Shown here: positions 1 through 6,345 of the stretch, piece by piece
How the letters are laid out: each line of letters starts with the position of its first letter
Position numbering within the stretch: the first letter of the stretch is position 1
Assembly (NCBI GenBank): GCA_031283025.1
Contig: JAITCP010000178.1
Location: forward strand, 1 to 10,841
From: Spirochaetaceae bacterium
GTDB taxonomy: Bacteria; Spirochaetota; Spirochaetia; Treponematales; Breznakiellaceae
Length of the DNA stretch: 10,841 bases
Reading direction: 5' to 3'
Translations under genes and position numbers: made by a program
Notes under the pieces: model-generated
The model's database searches: none
The model's input: the letters and a program-made list of their open reading frames with translations, nothing else
What the model was told of the DNA's origin: nothing

Positions 1-47
1 AAAGCGGGGCCATTGACACATGGCTCTATCAATATGAAAAATTGTAG

Positions 48-53
48 TATAAT
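48..53 (+). promoter_or_regulatory. Candidate -10 box upstream of the tetR-lexA-holA operon
   Basis: A perfect TATAAT lies 78 nt before the first gene of the operon. No good -35 box sits 16-18 nt upstream: the best hexamer at that distance matches at only three of six positions. A TTGACA at 13-18 is too far away (29-nt spacer). If the box is used, transcription would start near position 60 and the hairpin at 64-92 would lie at the very 5' end of the leader. Confidence 0.35.
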
Positions 54-63
54 AAATTGAGCC

Positions 64-92
64 TTTTCCAAAACTCGGTTAGTTTTGGAAAA
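64..92. repeat. Perfect 11-bp inverted repeat (hairpin) in the tetR leader
   Basis: The arm TTTTCCAAAAC (64-74) is exactly complementary to GTTTTGGAAAA (82-92) around a 7-nt loop, TCGGTTA. It lies 38 nt before the TetR start codon and after the -10 candidate. Two readings are possible: an operator for the adjacent TetR-family protein, or a member of the hairpin family seen at 2375-2409 and 2460-2489. The sequence AAAAC-(T)CGGTT(A)-GTTTT is shared with the 2375-2409 hairpin, which favours the repeat family. It has no T-tract placed to make it a simple terminator. Confidence 0.8.
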
Positions 93-130
93 TCCTCAAT
101 TATCTAATTTAAGAAAGTAACAGGTATAAT

Positions 131-751
131 ATGGCGATAGTAGTTGAACATGAAAAGCGGCGCAAACAGATACTCAAAAAAGCGCTGGATGTTTTTATGG
201 ATGAAGGTTTTGAAAACACCACCTGCCAGAAAATCGCCGACCGCTGTAAAATTACCAGAACCACTCTGTATATGTACTTCCGCAACAAACGGGAAATTTT
301 TAATTACAGCATCAAGCAGTTTTTAGCGGATGCGGAACGGGATATACTCCGTATAAAGGAGGATACATCCCTTCCTTATCCCGACAAAATCAAAAAAACT
401 CTTTCTTTGATCATTGCCCGGCTGGAAGATAACCGCCGCCTCCTTTCACTCATACTGGATTATCTTTTGCCTGTTTCCGCGCCGGAAAAAAAAGTACGCC
501 GCAGGACTATAAGGCTTAGGCGTATTCTGGCCGCCATGCTTATTGACGGCATTAAAGCGGGGCAGCTAAAAAAGATTCAGGTAGAGGCCGCAGACAATCT
601 TTTTTATGGGCTTATAGAATCCGCACTCTTCCGGTTGGCAGTACTCAAAAGGGATTCCGTGGCGGAACTGAGGAAAGCGGTTGATCTGGCGGTAAACGGA
701 TTGAGCCTTGATCCCTCTCCCGAACCGTGTTATTCTAATAAAAGGAATTAA
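131..751 (+). CDS. TetR/AcrR-family transcriptional regulator
   Basis: A 206-residue DNA-binding regulator of the TetR type. The N-terminal three-helix domain covers about residues 10-57 and has the family pattern: a start like RRKQILKKALDVF, then G-F-x-x-T-T at 26-31, an A-D-R-C turn and the recognition-helix signature TTLYMYFRNKREIF. The rest (about 60-195) is helical and divergent, as expected for the ligand and dimer domain, so the inducer cannot be read from sequence. The start is the first ATG, with a weak AGG six nt upstream. The gene ends 2 nt before lexA and carries the lexA Shine-Dalgarno (AAAGGA) inside its last codons. The 11-bp hairpin upstream could be its operator if it autoregulates. 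The C-terminal 15 residues are polar and probably disordered. Family assignment is firm; the target genes are unknown. Confidence 0.92.
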   Translation: MAIVVEHEKRRKQILKKALDVFMDEGFENTTCQKIADRCKITRTTLYMYFRNKREIFNYSIKQFLADAERDILRIKEDTSLPYPDKIKKTLSLIIARLEDNRRLLSLILDYLLPVSAPEKKVRRRTIRLRRILAAMLIDGIKAGQLKKIQVEAADNLFYGLIESALFRLAVLKRDSVAELRKAVDLAVNGLSLDPSPEPCYSNKRN

Positions 752-753
752 CA

Positions 754-1365
754 ATGAAAGAGCCCACCCAGCGGCAAAAGGATGTACTTGACTTCATTAC
801 AGAATTTATTCGCGCCCATTCATATCCTCCTACTATACGGGAAGTAGCGGACCATTTTTCCGTCTCTGTCCGGGCCGCCTATGATCATGTAACGGCTCTT
901 AAGCGGAAGGGCATGATTAAGTTCGAGGACAAGCGATCCAGAACGATGGAGTTGACTCATGCCGGATGGGAACAGGAGCACAGCGACATTGTGAATGTCC
1001 CCATCTTGGGAGTAGTAGCCGCAGGCCGTCCCATACTGGCGGAGGAAAACTGGGATGGTTTTATACCAATCCATAAATCACTCCTTAATAAAAACCGCCA
1101 GTACTTTGCCCTTAAAGTCAAAGGCGATTCCATGAAAGATGCGGGAATCCTGGACAAGGACACAGCGTTGCTTCAAAAACAAAGAACCGCCAAGAACGGT
1201 GATATTGTAGTGGCGGTGGTAGACGATGAAGCAGTAACCCTTAAACGTTTTTTTCTGGAAAAAAATGCAGTCCGCTTACAGCCGGAAAATGCCGCCTTTA
1301 AACCCATTCGCAGCCGCAATGTGCGGGTGTTGGGCAAACTTTCTTATGTGATCCGCAGTTGTTAG
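754..1365 (+). CDS. lexA: LexA repressor (SOS regulator, self-cleaving)
   Basis: A 203-residue LexA. The N-terminal winged helix (1-70) opens with the usual TQRQKDVLDFI pattern and PPTIREVA. The C-terminal S24 peptidase-like domain holds the Ala90-Gly91 cleavage site in VVAAGRP, nucleophile Ser126 in KGDSMKDAG, and general base Lys164 in AVTLKRF. All parts needed for RecA-stimulated autocleavage are therefore present. The recognition helix (about 36-50, SVRAAYDHVTALKRKG) differs from the E. coli and Bacillus versions, so the operator is probably also different. I saw neither an E. coli-type nor a Bacillus-type LexA box in front of the operon. The start is ATG with AAAGGA 7 nt upstream, inside the end of the TetR gene. 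holA follows after 1 nt. The identity is secure; what it represses is not visible here. Confidence 0.96.
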   Translation: MKEPTQRQKDVLDFITEFIRAHSYPPTIREVADHFSVSVRAAYDHVTALKRKGMIKFEDKRSRTMELTHAGWEQEHSDIVNVPILGVVAAGRPILAEENWDGFIPIHKSLLNKNRQYFALKVKGDSMKDAGILDKDTALLQKQRTAKNGDIVVAVVDDEAVTLKRFFLEKNAVRLQPENAAFKPIRSRNVRVLGKLSYVIRSC

Positions 1366-1366
1366 C

Positions 1367-2317
1367 ATGAAAGACCCCGCAGGAAACAGCTTCCTTTTTT
1401 TAGGGCCGGAACTAGGCGAAAAGCTTGATGCCCTGAACGAGCTCCGTTCCGCCCTCCCCGCGGGAACGGAAGAAACAAGTTTTTATGCAGGGGAAACGCC
1501 GCTTCAGGAAATTGTTTCTATACTGCGGAACGGCAGTCTTTTTTCTGAAAGGCGGCTCTTCCTTATTAAAAACGCCGATCTTGTCAAAAAGAAAGACGAA
1601 GCGGAGCTTCTTGCATCTTCCGTTAAAAACCTTGATTCGGGCGCTGTTCTGGTTCTTGTATCTGATGAAACCCGCCTGGACAAACGTATAGAAGATGTTG
1701 TCCCAAAAGAAAACAAGCGCATTTTCTGGGAGCTTTTTGAAAACAAAAAGAGCGAGTGGGTGGCGAATTTTTTCCGCCGTTCGCTCTGCCGCATTGACGA
1801 AGGGGGGATTAGGGCGATTCTGGAAATGATAGAGAACAACACCGATGCCCTTGGCAGGGAATGTTCACGCTTGATCCTCTTTTTGGGAAAGGACAAAACA
1901 ATTACCGCAGAAGATGTGGAACATTGCCTTGCCCACACCAGAGAAGAATCGGCTTTTACCCTTTTTGCCGCCATTGCGCGGGGGAATTTTTTGTTAAGCC
2001 TGGAAATTTTCCGTTCGCTTGCCGCATCCAAACAAAGCGCCCCGGCCATTACCGCAGTCCTTGCCTGGTGTTTTCGCAAGCTGCGGGATTACCATGCTCT
2101 GGGCGGAAACACAAGCGATTTTGAATTAAAGAAAATCGGCATTACCACATCCAGGGCGCGTTCCGATTATGCCGAGGCTTCAAAACGCTGGCCCCGCGGA
2201 GCGGACAGCGCCCTGGCCCTCATCGGCGAATACGAATACCTCCTCCGCTCCTCCGGCACCGCATGGGAGGAGATTCTCATGGATAAGTTGATTTTCCGGC
2301 TCTGCTTGCCGTCATAG
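1367..2317 (+). CDS. holA: DNA polymerase III delta subunit (clamp loader)
   Basis: A 316-residue protein with the layout of the clamp-loader delta subunit, which opens the beta sliding clamp and loads it onto primed DNA. The start (NSFLFLGPELGEKLDALNEL) fits the first strand and helix of the family's AAA+-like domain. FSERRLFLIKNADL at about 58-71 and ALVLVSDETRLD-like strands at about 93-105 match the same fold. As normal for delta, it has no Walker A P-loop. The lid and collar helices run from about 150 to 316; NNTDALGRECSRLILF (157-172) is typical of the middle domain. The ATG comes 1 nt after the lexA stop and has no visible Shine-Dalgarno, so translation is probably coupled to lexA. Delta proteins diverge strongly, so the call rests on overall pattern rather than on a single motif. 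Confidence 0.88.
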   Translation: MKDPAGNSFLFLGPELGEKLDALNELRSALPAGTEETSFYAGETPLQEIVSILRNGSLFSERRLFLIKNADLVKKKDEAELLASSVKNLDSGAVLVLVSDETRLDKRIEDVVPKENKRIFWELFENKKSEWVANFFRRSLCRIDEGGIRAILEMIENNTDALGRECSRLILFLGKDKTITAEDVEHCLAHTREESAFTLFAAIARGNFLLSLEIFRSLAASKQSAPAITAVLAWCFRKLRDYHALGGNTSDFELKKIGITTSRARSDYAEASKRWPRGADSALALIGEYEYLLRSSGTAWEEILMDKLIFRLCLPS

Positions 2318-2332
2318 CGGCGTTATACGCCG
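2318..2332. repeat. Small GC hairpin directly after holA
   Basis: CGGCGT (2318-2323) pairs with ACGCCG (2327-2332) around a TAT loop, immediately after the holA stop codon. It is not followed by a T-run, so it is a poor intrinsic terminator by itself. It could protect the mRNA 3' end or work together with the longer hairpin at 2375-2409. Confidence 0.5.
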
Positions 2333-2374
2333 GGCAAAAGTGGTATCAGACGCATGGCCTCCGTTAAAATGTAG

Positions 2375-2409
2375 GGAACCTCTAAAAACCGGTTGTTTTT
2401 AGAGGTTCC
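2375..2409. repeat. Perfect 15-bp hairpin, intergenic repeat copy A
   Basis: The arm GGAACCTCTAAAAAC (2375-2389) is exactly complementary to 2395-2409 around the loop CGGTT. Only a short T-run (2410-2412) follows on the plus strand. It sits between the convergent holA and outer-membrane-protein genes, where a two-way terminator would be useful. Copy B (2460-2489) shares the CTCTAAAAAC arm core, 50 nt away. The pair looks like a palindromic dispersed repeat. A weaker palindrome lies between them: TTTC at about 2419-2422 and GAAA at about 2437-2440 enclose GCCC-TTT-GGGC. Confidence 0.85.
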
Positions 2410-2459
2410 TTTGCAGTTTTTCGCCCTTTGGGCTGCGAAACGTGCGTTTTTCAGCGGTA

Positions 2460-2489
2460 AATCTCTAAAAACCGAAGTTTTTAGAGATT
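2460..2489. repeat. Perfect 13-bp hairpin, intergenic repeat copy B, overlapping a gene end
   Basis: AATCTCTAAAAAC (2460-2472) pairs perfectly with GTTTTTAGAGATT (2477-2489) around the 4-nt loop CGAA. Read on the minus strand, the loop and closing pair are C-TTCG-G, the unusually stable UUCG tetraloop in RNA. The minus-strand gene's TAA stop (2481-2483) and its last two sense codons, for Asn and Leu, fall inside this repeat. It may stabilise or help end that operon's mRNA. No T-tract follows on the minus strand, so a classic intrinsic terminator is doubtful. Confidence 0.85.
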
Positions 2490-3422
2490 CCATGTATATG
2501 TAAAAGCGGCGGCAATACGATAGAACTCCAGATGTAAGGGACTGGAATTGTCGATTGTCCGGTTTCGGTAATACAAGTCCTGCCAGTTTGATTCCTGATA
2601 ATTTTTTCGTGTCCTGCATTGAGCGATCAAGGTAAGGTTAATCTGTTTGGTGATCACAAAATTAAAAACACCGGAAAAAGTCCAGCGTATTTTATCATCT
2701 CCCCATTTATCGCGGTTCGGCGTATCGTACAAATACAAATCCATCTCCGTTAAAAACGCAACCATGTTAAGAAAAATGGGCATTTGATACCCGGCGAGGA
2801 AATTGCCGTAATAGTTAAAACCATTACAGTTTTCGCCGTCATCGTTTTCAAAATACCAGGATTCACCTGCCGCAGCACGGGTGTAGCCTTTGTAATTGAT
2901 TTCGTGGTAGCTTCGGGCAACTACATGATTCCATTCTCCGGGATACAGAGCGGCCAAATCAAACTGGAGCGCTCCCCCCGTCTGCACTTTCCAGAGCAAT
3001 CCGTCAAGGGCTTGACCGTTATTTTCAGCCTTGCCCTCGGCATTCGGGCGGTTAAGCCCAATGCCATAAATTTCACTGCCAAAGAGTTCAAGATTCCAGC
3101 CCGATCCGATTCTGCCGCCTGCCGCCAACTGGAAGAACGCTATCGGCGTCCAGACTGCTTCGGCAATTCCATTAAAGGAAATAGGCGATATTTCCGCAGT
3201 CAGGGCAAGGCCGATGTTGTTGTCTTTGGTCAGGGGACCTTCTCCCTGCAAAAAGGGAAAGCTGAAACGTCCCGTGTATCCCAGTTTCACCTCCGGCAGG
3301 GATGAAAGCTGCAAAAGCAGCTCACCGGAAGATGTAACGCCGTTGCTAAGCTCCATCTGTTCTTCCGCAATGAGCGCCTGTGTAAATAATGACAGCAGCA
3401 TTAACAATGCAATGTTTTTCAT
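2481..3422 (-). CDS. Probable outer-membrane beta-barrel protein, function unknown
   Basis: A 313-residue secreted protein. Residues 1-19 form a signal peptide: a Lys at position 2, the core IALLMLLSLFTQ, and cleavage after ALIA before EEQ. The mature part has no long hydrophobic helix. It has many alternating, aromatic-rich stretches such as LGYTGRFSF, GRIGSGWNLELFG and IRWTFSGVFNFV, as in porin-like or spirochaete outer-membrane barrels. I cannot place it in a named family. The ATG overlaps the TGA of the RicT gene (ATGA), so I prefer it to a GTG 12 nt upstream; translation is probably coupled. A GGTGG lies upstream. The protein ends TYTWNL, and the final Asn, Leu and stop codon come from hairpin repeat B. 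The original C-terminus may therefore have been altered; barrel proteins usually end in an aromatic residue. Confidence 0.75.
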   Translation of the reverse strand: MKNIALLMLLSLFTQALIAEEQMELSNGVTSSGELLLQLSSLPEVKLGYTGRFSFPFLQGEGPLTKDNNIGLALTAEISPISFNGIAEAVWTPIAFFQLAAGGRIGSGWNLELFGSEIYGIGLNRPNAEGKAENNGQALDGLLWKVQTGGALQFDLAALYPGEWNHVVARSYHEINYKGYTRAAAGESWYFENDDGENCNGFNYYGNFLAGYQMPIFLNMVAFLTEMDLYLYDTPNRDKWGDDKIRWTFSGVFNFVITKQINLTLIAQCRTRKNYQESNWQDLYYRNRTIDNSSPLHLEFYRIAAAFTYTWNL

Positions 3423-4339
3423 ATAATACACCACCGGTCGCCGGTTTTGGAAAAACGGCAGAAGGGCATTGCAAGGATACGGCCGTCATCGGCGGCAAGG
3501 GTGATTTTGCCTGCCGCGGCGTTAATTTCGTGTACCCGCCAGTTTGTTCCTTCGTAGTTAATCCTAAAGCCCTCCTGGGGGGCAAGCCTGCGCTGTTCAT
3601 TGTAGAAAACGTGTTCATAGGCCAGACAGCACAGAAGCCTGCCGCAGGGGCCGGAGATCTTCATGGAGTTAAGGGAAAGGTTTTGGTCTTTGGCCATCTT
3701 TATGGAAACCGGTTTTAGTTTGTCGGAAACAGTATTGCAGCAGTAACCCCTGCCGCAGACTCCCATACCTCCCACCACACGGGATTCATCCCGAACGCCT
3801 ATTTGCCGCAATTCTATTCTGGCCTTAAATATGGAAACAAGGTCTTTTACCAAATCCCTAAAGTCTACGCGGTTTTCTGCGGTAAAGAAAAAAAGTATCT
3901 TTGGTTCTTCCAAAAGGTAATGAGAGGAAACAAGCTTCATATCCAGATCGTGAATTTCTATTTTTTCTTTACAAATACGAAAGGCTTCCGCTTCATCTTT
4001 TTGGTTACGTTGTACCCTGGCAAGGTCTTCCGGGGAGGCAGGGCGTTCGATAAGGGTTATCTCTGCGGAACGGCAGTGGGCAGACCCGATGATCTGGGCC
4101 AAATCCCTGCCGTACCTGGTTGGTACAACTACTTTGTCTCCGGTTTTCAACATTTCTCCCCGGTATGTGGCAAGGAAGGTTTCATTGGAATATGAAAGTC
4201 TAAGCCTGTATATGGGAGCGCCCGGTTCCAGATGGGCGCCAAAAGTCTCTATAATACTCTCTACTTTAAGCGTTTCTTCAGGTTTATCTTCCAGAGAAGC
4301 AATATCTTCTTCGTCTAACCCTTCATAACGATCAGCCAT
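3419..4339 (-). CDS. ricT: PSP1/RicT (YaaT) family protein
   Basis: A 306-residue protein of the PSP1 C-terminal family. In Bacillus, RicT (YaaT) works with RicA and RicF as an iron-sulphur complex that assists RNase Y in mRNA maturation. The signature is clear: a Cys cluster CGRGYCC (Cys195, 200, 201) and a second, CGRLLCC (Cys232, 237, 238), each followed by typical residues (NTVSDKLKPVSIKMAKDQ; LAYEH). The first 20 residues are acidic. The start at 4339 has GGAGG five nt upstream. An alternative ATG at 4351, directly after the preceding stop, would add four residues. The stop overlaps the next gene's ATG. The YaaR-like gene directly upstream repeats a Bacillus neighbourhood. RicA and RicF partners are not in the window. 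A role in RNA processing is inferred from family only. Confidence 0.9.
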   Translation of the reverse strand: MADRYEGLDEEDIASLEDKPEETLKVESIIETFGAHLEPGAPIYRLRLSYSNETFLATYRGEMLKTGDKVVVPTRYGRDLAQIIGSAHCRSAEITLIERPASPEDLARVQRNQKDEAEAFRICKEKIEIHDLDMKLVSSHYLLEEPKILFFFTAENRVDFRDLVKDLVSIFKARIELRQIGVRDESRVVGGMGVCGRGYCCNTVSDKLKPVSIKMAKDQNLSLNSMKISGPCGRLLCCLAYEHVFYNEQRRLAPQEGFRINYEGTNWRVHEINAAAGKITLAADDGRILAMPFCRFSKTGDRWCII

Positions 4340-4351
4340 GCCTGCCTCCAT

Positions 4352-4870
4352 TCACTGAACCAAATCTACCAGGAGCCCCTTAATTTCATCCAGCTTTTCC
4401 AGAATCTCAAGCTGGTTTAATTGGCCCCGCAGTATGGCGGAAGCCATTCCTTCCAGTTTGGAATCAATTACCCGCACCAGGGTAAATTTTTTCCGTTTTA
4501 GGACGGCGGTTCCGCTTGTCTGTTCTTCCGTATCATAACCGTTTTCTACCACATAGTGAACAAAATTCCGCACCGCCTCCCTGTAGGCTTTAATCTCAGG
4601 CGAGAAGGGCCGCCTGGAAAGGGCGTCCCCTGCGCTGTGTACATCGTCCAACAGTTCATGCAGGGAATCTTCTGAAAGAGGGAGTTCCTTGATATTTCCC
4701 GGAGCGGCTTTATTATGAGCGGCTTTTTCAAAGAACAGGGCAAAGCCCTTTTTAGATGAGGTTTTTCCGCTTTTTCCCCCTGCCGCCCTGCGGGCTTCCG
4801 CCGCGGCGTTCTCATAGGCGCCGGGATTAAAAAGTGGAGCGGAGCCGTCCGGAAAGGCAATGTTAGCCAT
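4352..4870 (-). CDS. YaaR-like (DUF327) family protein
   Basis: A 172-residue, mostly helical, highly charged protein without signal peptide or membrane segment. From about residue 64 on it follows the DUF327/YaaR pattern: a helix LHELLDDVHSAGDAL, then SPEIKAYREAVRNFVHYVV (90-108), then KRKKFTLVRVIDSKLE and a C-terminal LEILEKLDEIKGLLVDLVQ. The molecular function of this family is unknown. The first 60 residues are low in complexity, Ala/Lys/Gly rich and probably disordered. I chose the ATG at 4870, which overlaps the end of the bactofilin gene by 8 nt. A longer reading from 4999 would put 43 extra residues over bactofilin codons and looks spurious. In Bacillus, yaaR lies close to yaaT (ricT), with holB between. 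Here the two touch, which supports both calls. Confidence 0.82.
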   Translation of the reverse strand: MANIAFPDGSAPLFNPGAYENAAAEARRAAGGKSGKTSSKKGFALFFEKAAHNKAAPGNIKELPLSEDSLHELLDDVHSAGDALSRRPFSPEIKAYREAVRNFVHYVVENGYDTEEQTSGTAVLKRKKFTLVRVIDSKLEGMASAILRGQLNQLEILEKLDEIKGLLVDLVQ

Positions 4871-5300
4871 GCTGATTAAGGTTCGATCCCGAAGCCAAGG
4901 CCCGCTTGTCCCGGTATTCCGATCTAGCCCGCTCCCAGCTTTCTTCCGATTGGCATACCCGCACTTTGCCGTGGATAAGACAGCCTTCATGCGCTTCAAT
5001 ACGCCGGGTGATAATGTCGCCGATAATCAATGCGGAAGAAAGTACGGTGAGCCGTTCACTTGCCAGAATATTGCCGTCTATCACACCCCCTATGGTAATG
5101 CTGGTCCCGGTAATGCTGCTCCGCATCCGGGCATTTGCGCCTACCACAACTCTGCCGTTAGCGTGAAGGTTTCCTTTTACTTCGCCGTCTACACGGGTAA
5201 ACCCCCCGCCGGTAATATCGCCCTGGACAAAACTCCCCGGCCCTATGATTGTATTGATTGCGAATGTTTTTCCTTTTTTTACAGAATTTACATAATCCAT
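4863..5300 (-). CDS. Bactofilin (polymerising cytoskeletal protein)
   Basis: A 145-residue bactofilin. The core (about 18-112) is a series of short beta turns with hydrophobic-glycine rhythm: IIGPGSFVQGDI, VDGEVKGNLHANGRVVVGANARM, SITIGGVIDGNI, GCLIHGKVRV. This is the right-handed beta helix that stacks head to tail into filaments. The short N-terminal tail (MDYVNSVKKGKTFAI) could touch the membrane; the C-terminal tail (about 113-145) is polar. Bactofilins act as scaffolds for cell-wall enzymes in several bacteria, including spirochaetes. The gene lies 8 nt after the M23 peptidase gene and overlaps the YaaR-like gene by 8 nt. The Shine-Dalgarno is weak, so coupling to the peptidase gene is likely. 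The size is normal for the family, and the assignment is strong. Confidence 0.93.
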   Translation of the reverse strand: MDYVNSVKKGKTFAINTIIGPGSFVQGDITGGGFTRVDGEVKGNLHANGRVVVGANARMRSSITGTSITIGGVIDGNILASERLTVLSSALIIGDIITRRIEAHEGCLIHGKVRVCQSEESWERARSEYRDKRALASGSNLNQHG

Positions 5301-5308
5301 ACTATTTT

Positions 5309-6331
5309 TTACCGTACCGGCTTGGGGCGAATATTCAAATACTTGTAGGGATCCACCACGTCCGAGCCGATGTGGACCTCGTAATGCAGATGAGGGCCGG
5401 TAGAACGGCCCGTGCTCCCAATATAGCCAATAGTTTCCCCCTGGCTGACCTGTTGGCCCGTCTCCACCCGGAATGAAAGCAGGTGGGCATAACGGGTATA
5501 AAAACCGTGCTGATGCCGGATTATGATATAATTCCCAAAACCGCTGGGCTCATACCCTATATAGGCAACCTGGCCGTCTGCGGTGGCTACAATCGGGTCC
5601 CCCGAGCGGTAGGTAGAAATGTCAATCCCCGTGTGCATATGTGAAGCGCCGGTAAAGGGATCGGGGTTTATGCCGAAAAAGGTGGTAAAATGGCCTATGC
5701 CCCCCCGAATGGGCCAGATGCTGGGAATCCCTGAAAGGATGGCGCTTTGAGAGTCCAAAACGGTTCCAATTTCCTTAATAGGGTCAACTACAGAAGAAAG
5801 GTACGCGGACAACTGCCGGATATTGTCTACTTCCTTAAGAATATCATCGCTCCCCTGCATATCAAAGAAGGAAGGCCTGTCCCATGCGGCTGCGCCCAGA
5901 CCCGTCGTCTGAGGGTCCCTCCCCATGGTAAGGAGGGTTCCGGAAAGCACTGCCTCAAAGCTTCTGGCTGCCCTGGAAAGCTGGGTAACCTCAACCTTTA
6001 ATTGCTCCAGGCCGGGCTGGGCATCTCCAAACCCGGATTCAGTTATGCTGCCCGCGCCCTTTTTGGCGCCGGAAAGGGCGCTGTACCAGAAAAAGCCCCC
6101 CGCTGTTACTATAATAACCAGAACAGAAATGGCCATGGCTATTACCGTAATATGGAAATTGTGAACACGGTTTTCTGAATGGGGAACCAGGACAATAGTG
6201 TAGCGGCGGGATAAAAATCTGAATATGGCTTTGAAAAAACCCGCTGTTTTTGACGCAACCCAGGCAACGCCGTTTTTGGTTTTTTGAACCAGCATATTCT
6301 CAAAACGTTTATAATAATGGATTTGAGCCAT
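5309..6331 (-). CDS. Membrane-anchored M23 (LytM-type) metallopeptidase
   Basis: A 340-residue peptidoglycan endopeptidase candidate. The first 60 residues are basic and probably cytoplasmic, followed by one membrane helix at about 61-85 and a periplasmic linker with likely coiled coil at about 105-200. The M23 domain fills about 205-335. Its active-site residues are all present: zinc ligands His233 and Asp237 (HTGID) and His316 (HLHYE), with His283 (YAHL) and His314 as catalytic histidines, so an active enzyme is expected. ATG with AGGGA five nt upstream. It is the first gene of the minus-strand operon, and bactofilin follows after 8 nt. This pairing is known from organisms where a bactofilin positions an M23 enzyme to set cell curvature or stalk shape. 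A cytoplasmic N-terminal tail could contact the scaffold here, which is inference. Confidence 0.93.
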   Translation of the reverse strand: MAQIHYYKRFENMLVQKTKNGVAWVASKTAGFFKAIFRFLSRRYTIVLVPHSENRVHNFHITVIAMAISVLVIIVTAGGFFWYSALSGAKKGAGSITESGFGDAQPGLEQLKVEVTQLSRAARSFEAVLSGTLLTMGRDPQTTGLGAAAWDRPSFFDMQGSDDILKEVDNIRQLSAYLSSVVDPIKEIGTVLDSQSAILSGIPSIWPIRGGIGHFTTFFGINPDPFTGASHMHTGIDISTYRSGDPIVATADGQVAYIGYEPSGFGNYIIIRHQHGFYTRYAHLLSFRVETGQQVSQGETIGYIGSTGRSTGPHLHYEVHIGSDVVDPYKYLNIRPKPVR

Positions 6332-6345
6332 AGTCGTCCCTGAAT

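Noticed and set aside
13..53. TTGACA at 13-18 paired with TATAAT at 48-53 as one promoter.
   Set aside because: The spacer is 29 nt, far outside the 16-19 nt range. Only the -10 box is listed.
43..53. GTAGTAT at the left edge as another end of the element seen at 10728-10800.
   Set aside because: Seven AT-rich bases overlapping a -10 box are easily shared by chance, and nothing else around them matches.
125..130. TATAAT immediately before the TetR start codon as a promoter.
   Set aside because: It would start transcription inside the gene and has no -35 box; AT-rich chance match.
1..130. LexA box in front of the operon.
   Set aside because: I found no E. coli-type, Bacillus-type or Leptospira-type (TTTG-N5-CAAA) match; the hairpin there has a different shape.
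2318..2340. Intrinsic terminator directly after holA.
   Set aside because: A 6-bp stem exists but is followed by GGCAAAAG, with no T-tract. Listed only as a hairpin.
3423..3434. GTG at 3434 as the start of the outer-membrane protein.
   Set aside because: It adds four residues before the signal peptide; the ATG overlapping the previous stop gives a normal signal sequence and coupling.
4871..4999. Longer start (4999) for the YaaR-like protein.
   Set aside because: The extra 43 residues are encoded across the bactofilin C-terminus in another frame and look like no protein family.
4860..5348. Plus-strand open frame of 162 codons opposite bactofilin.
   Set aside because: It lies antisense to a clear bactofilin gene, has no ribosome site and no recognisable domain.
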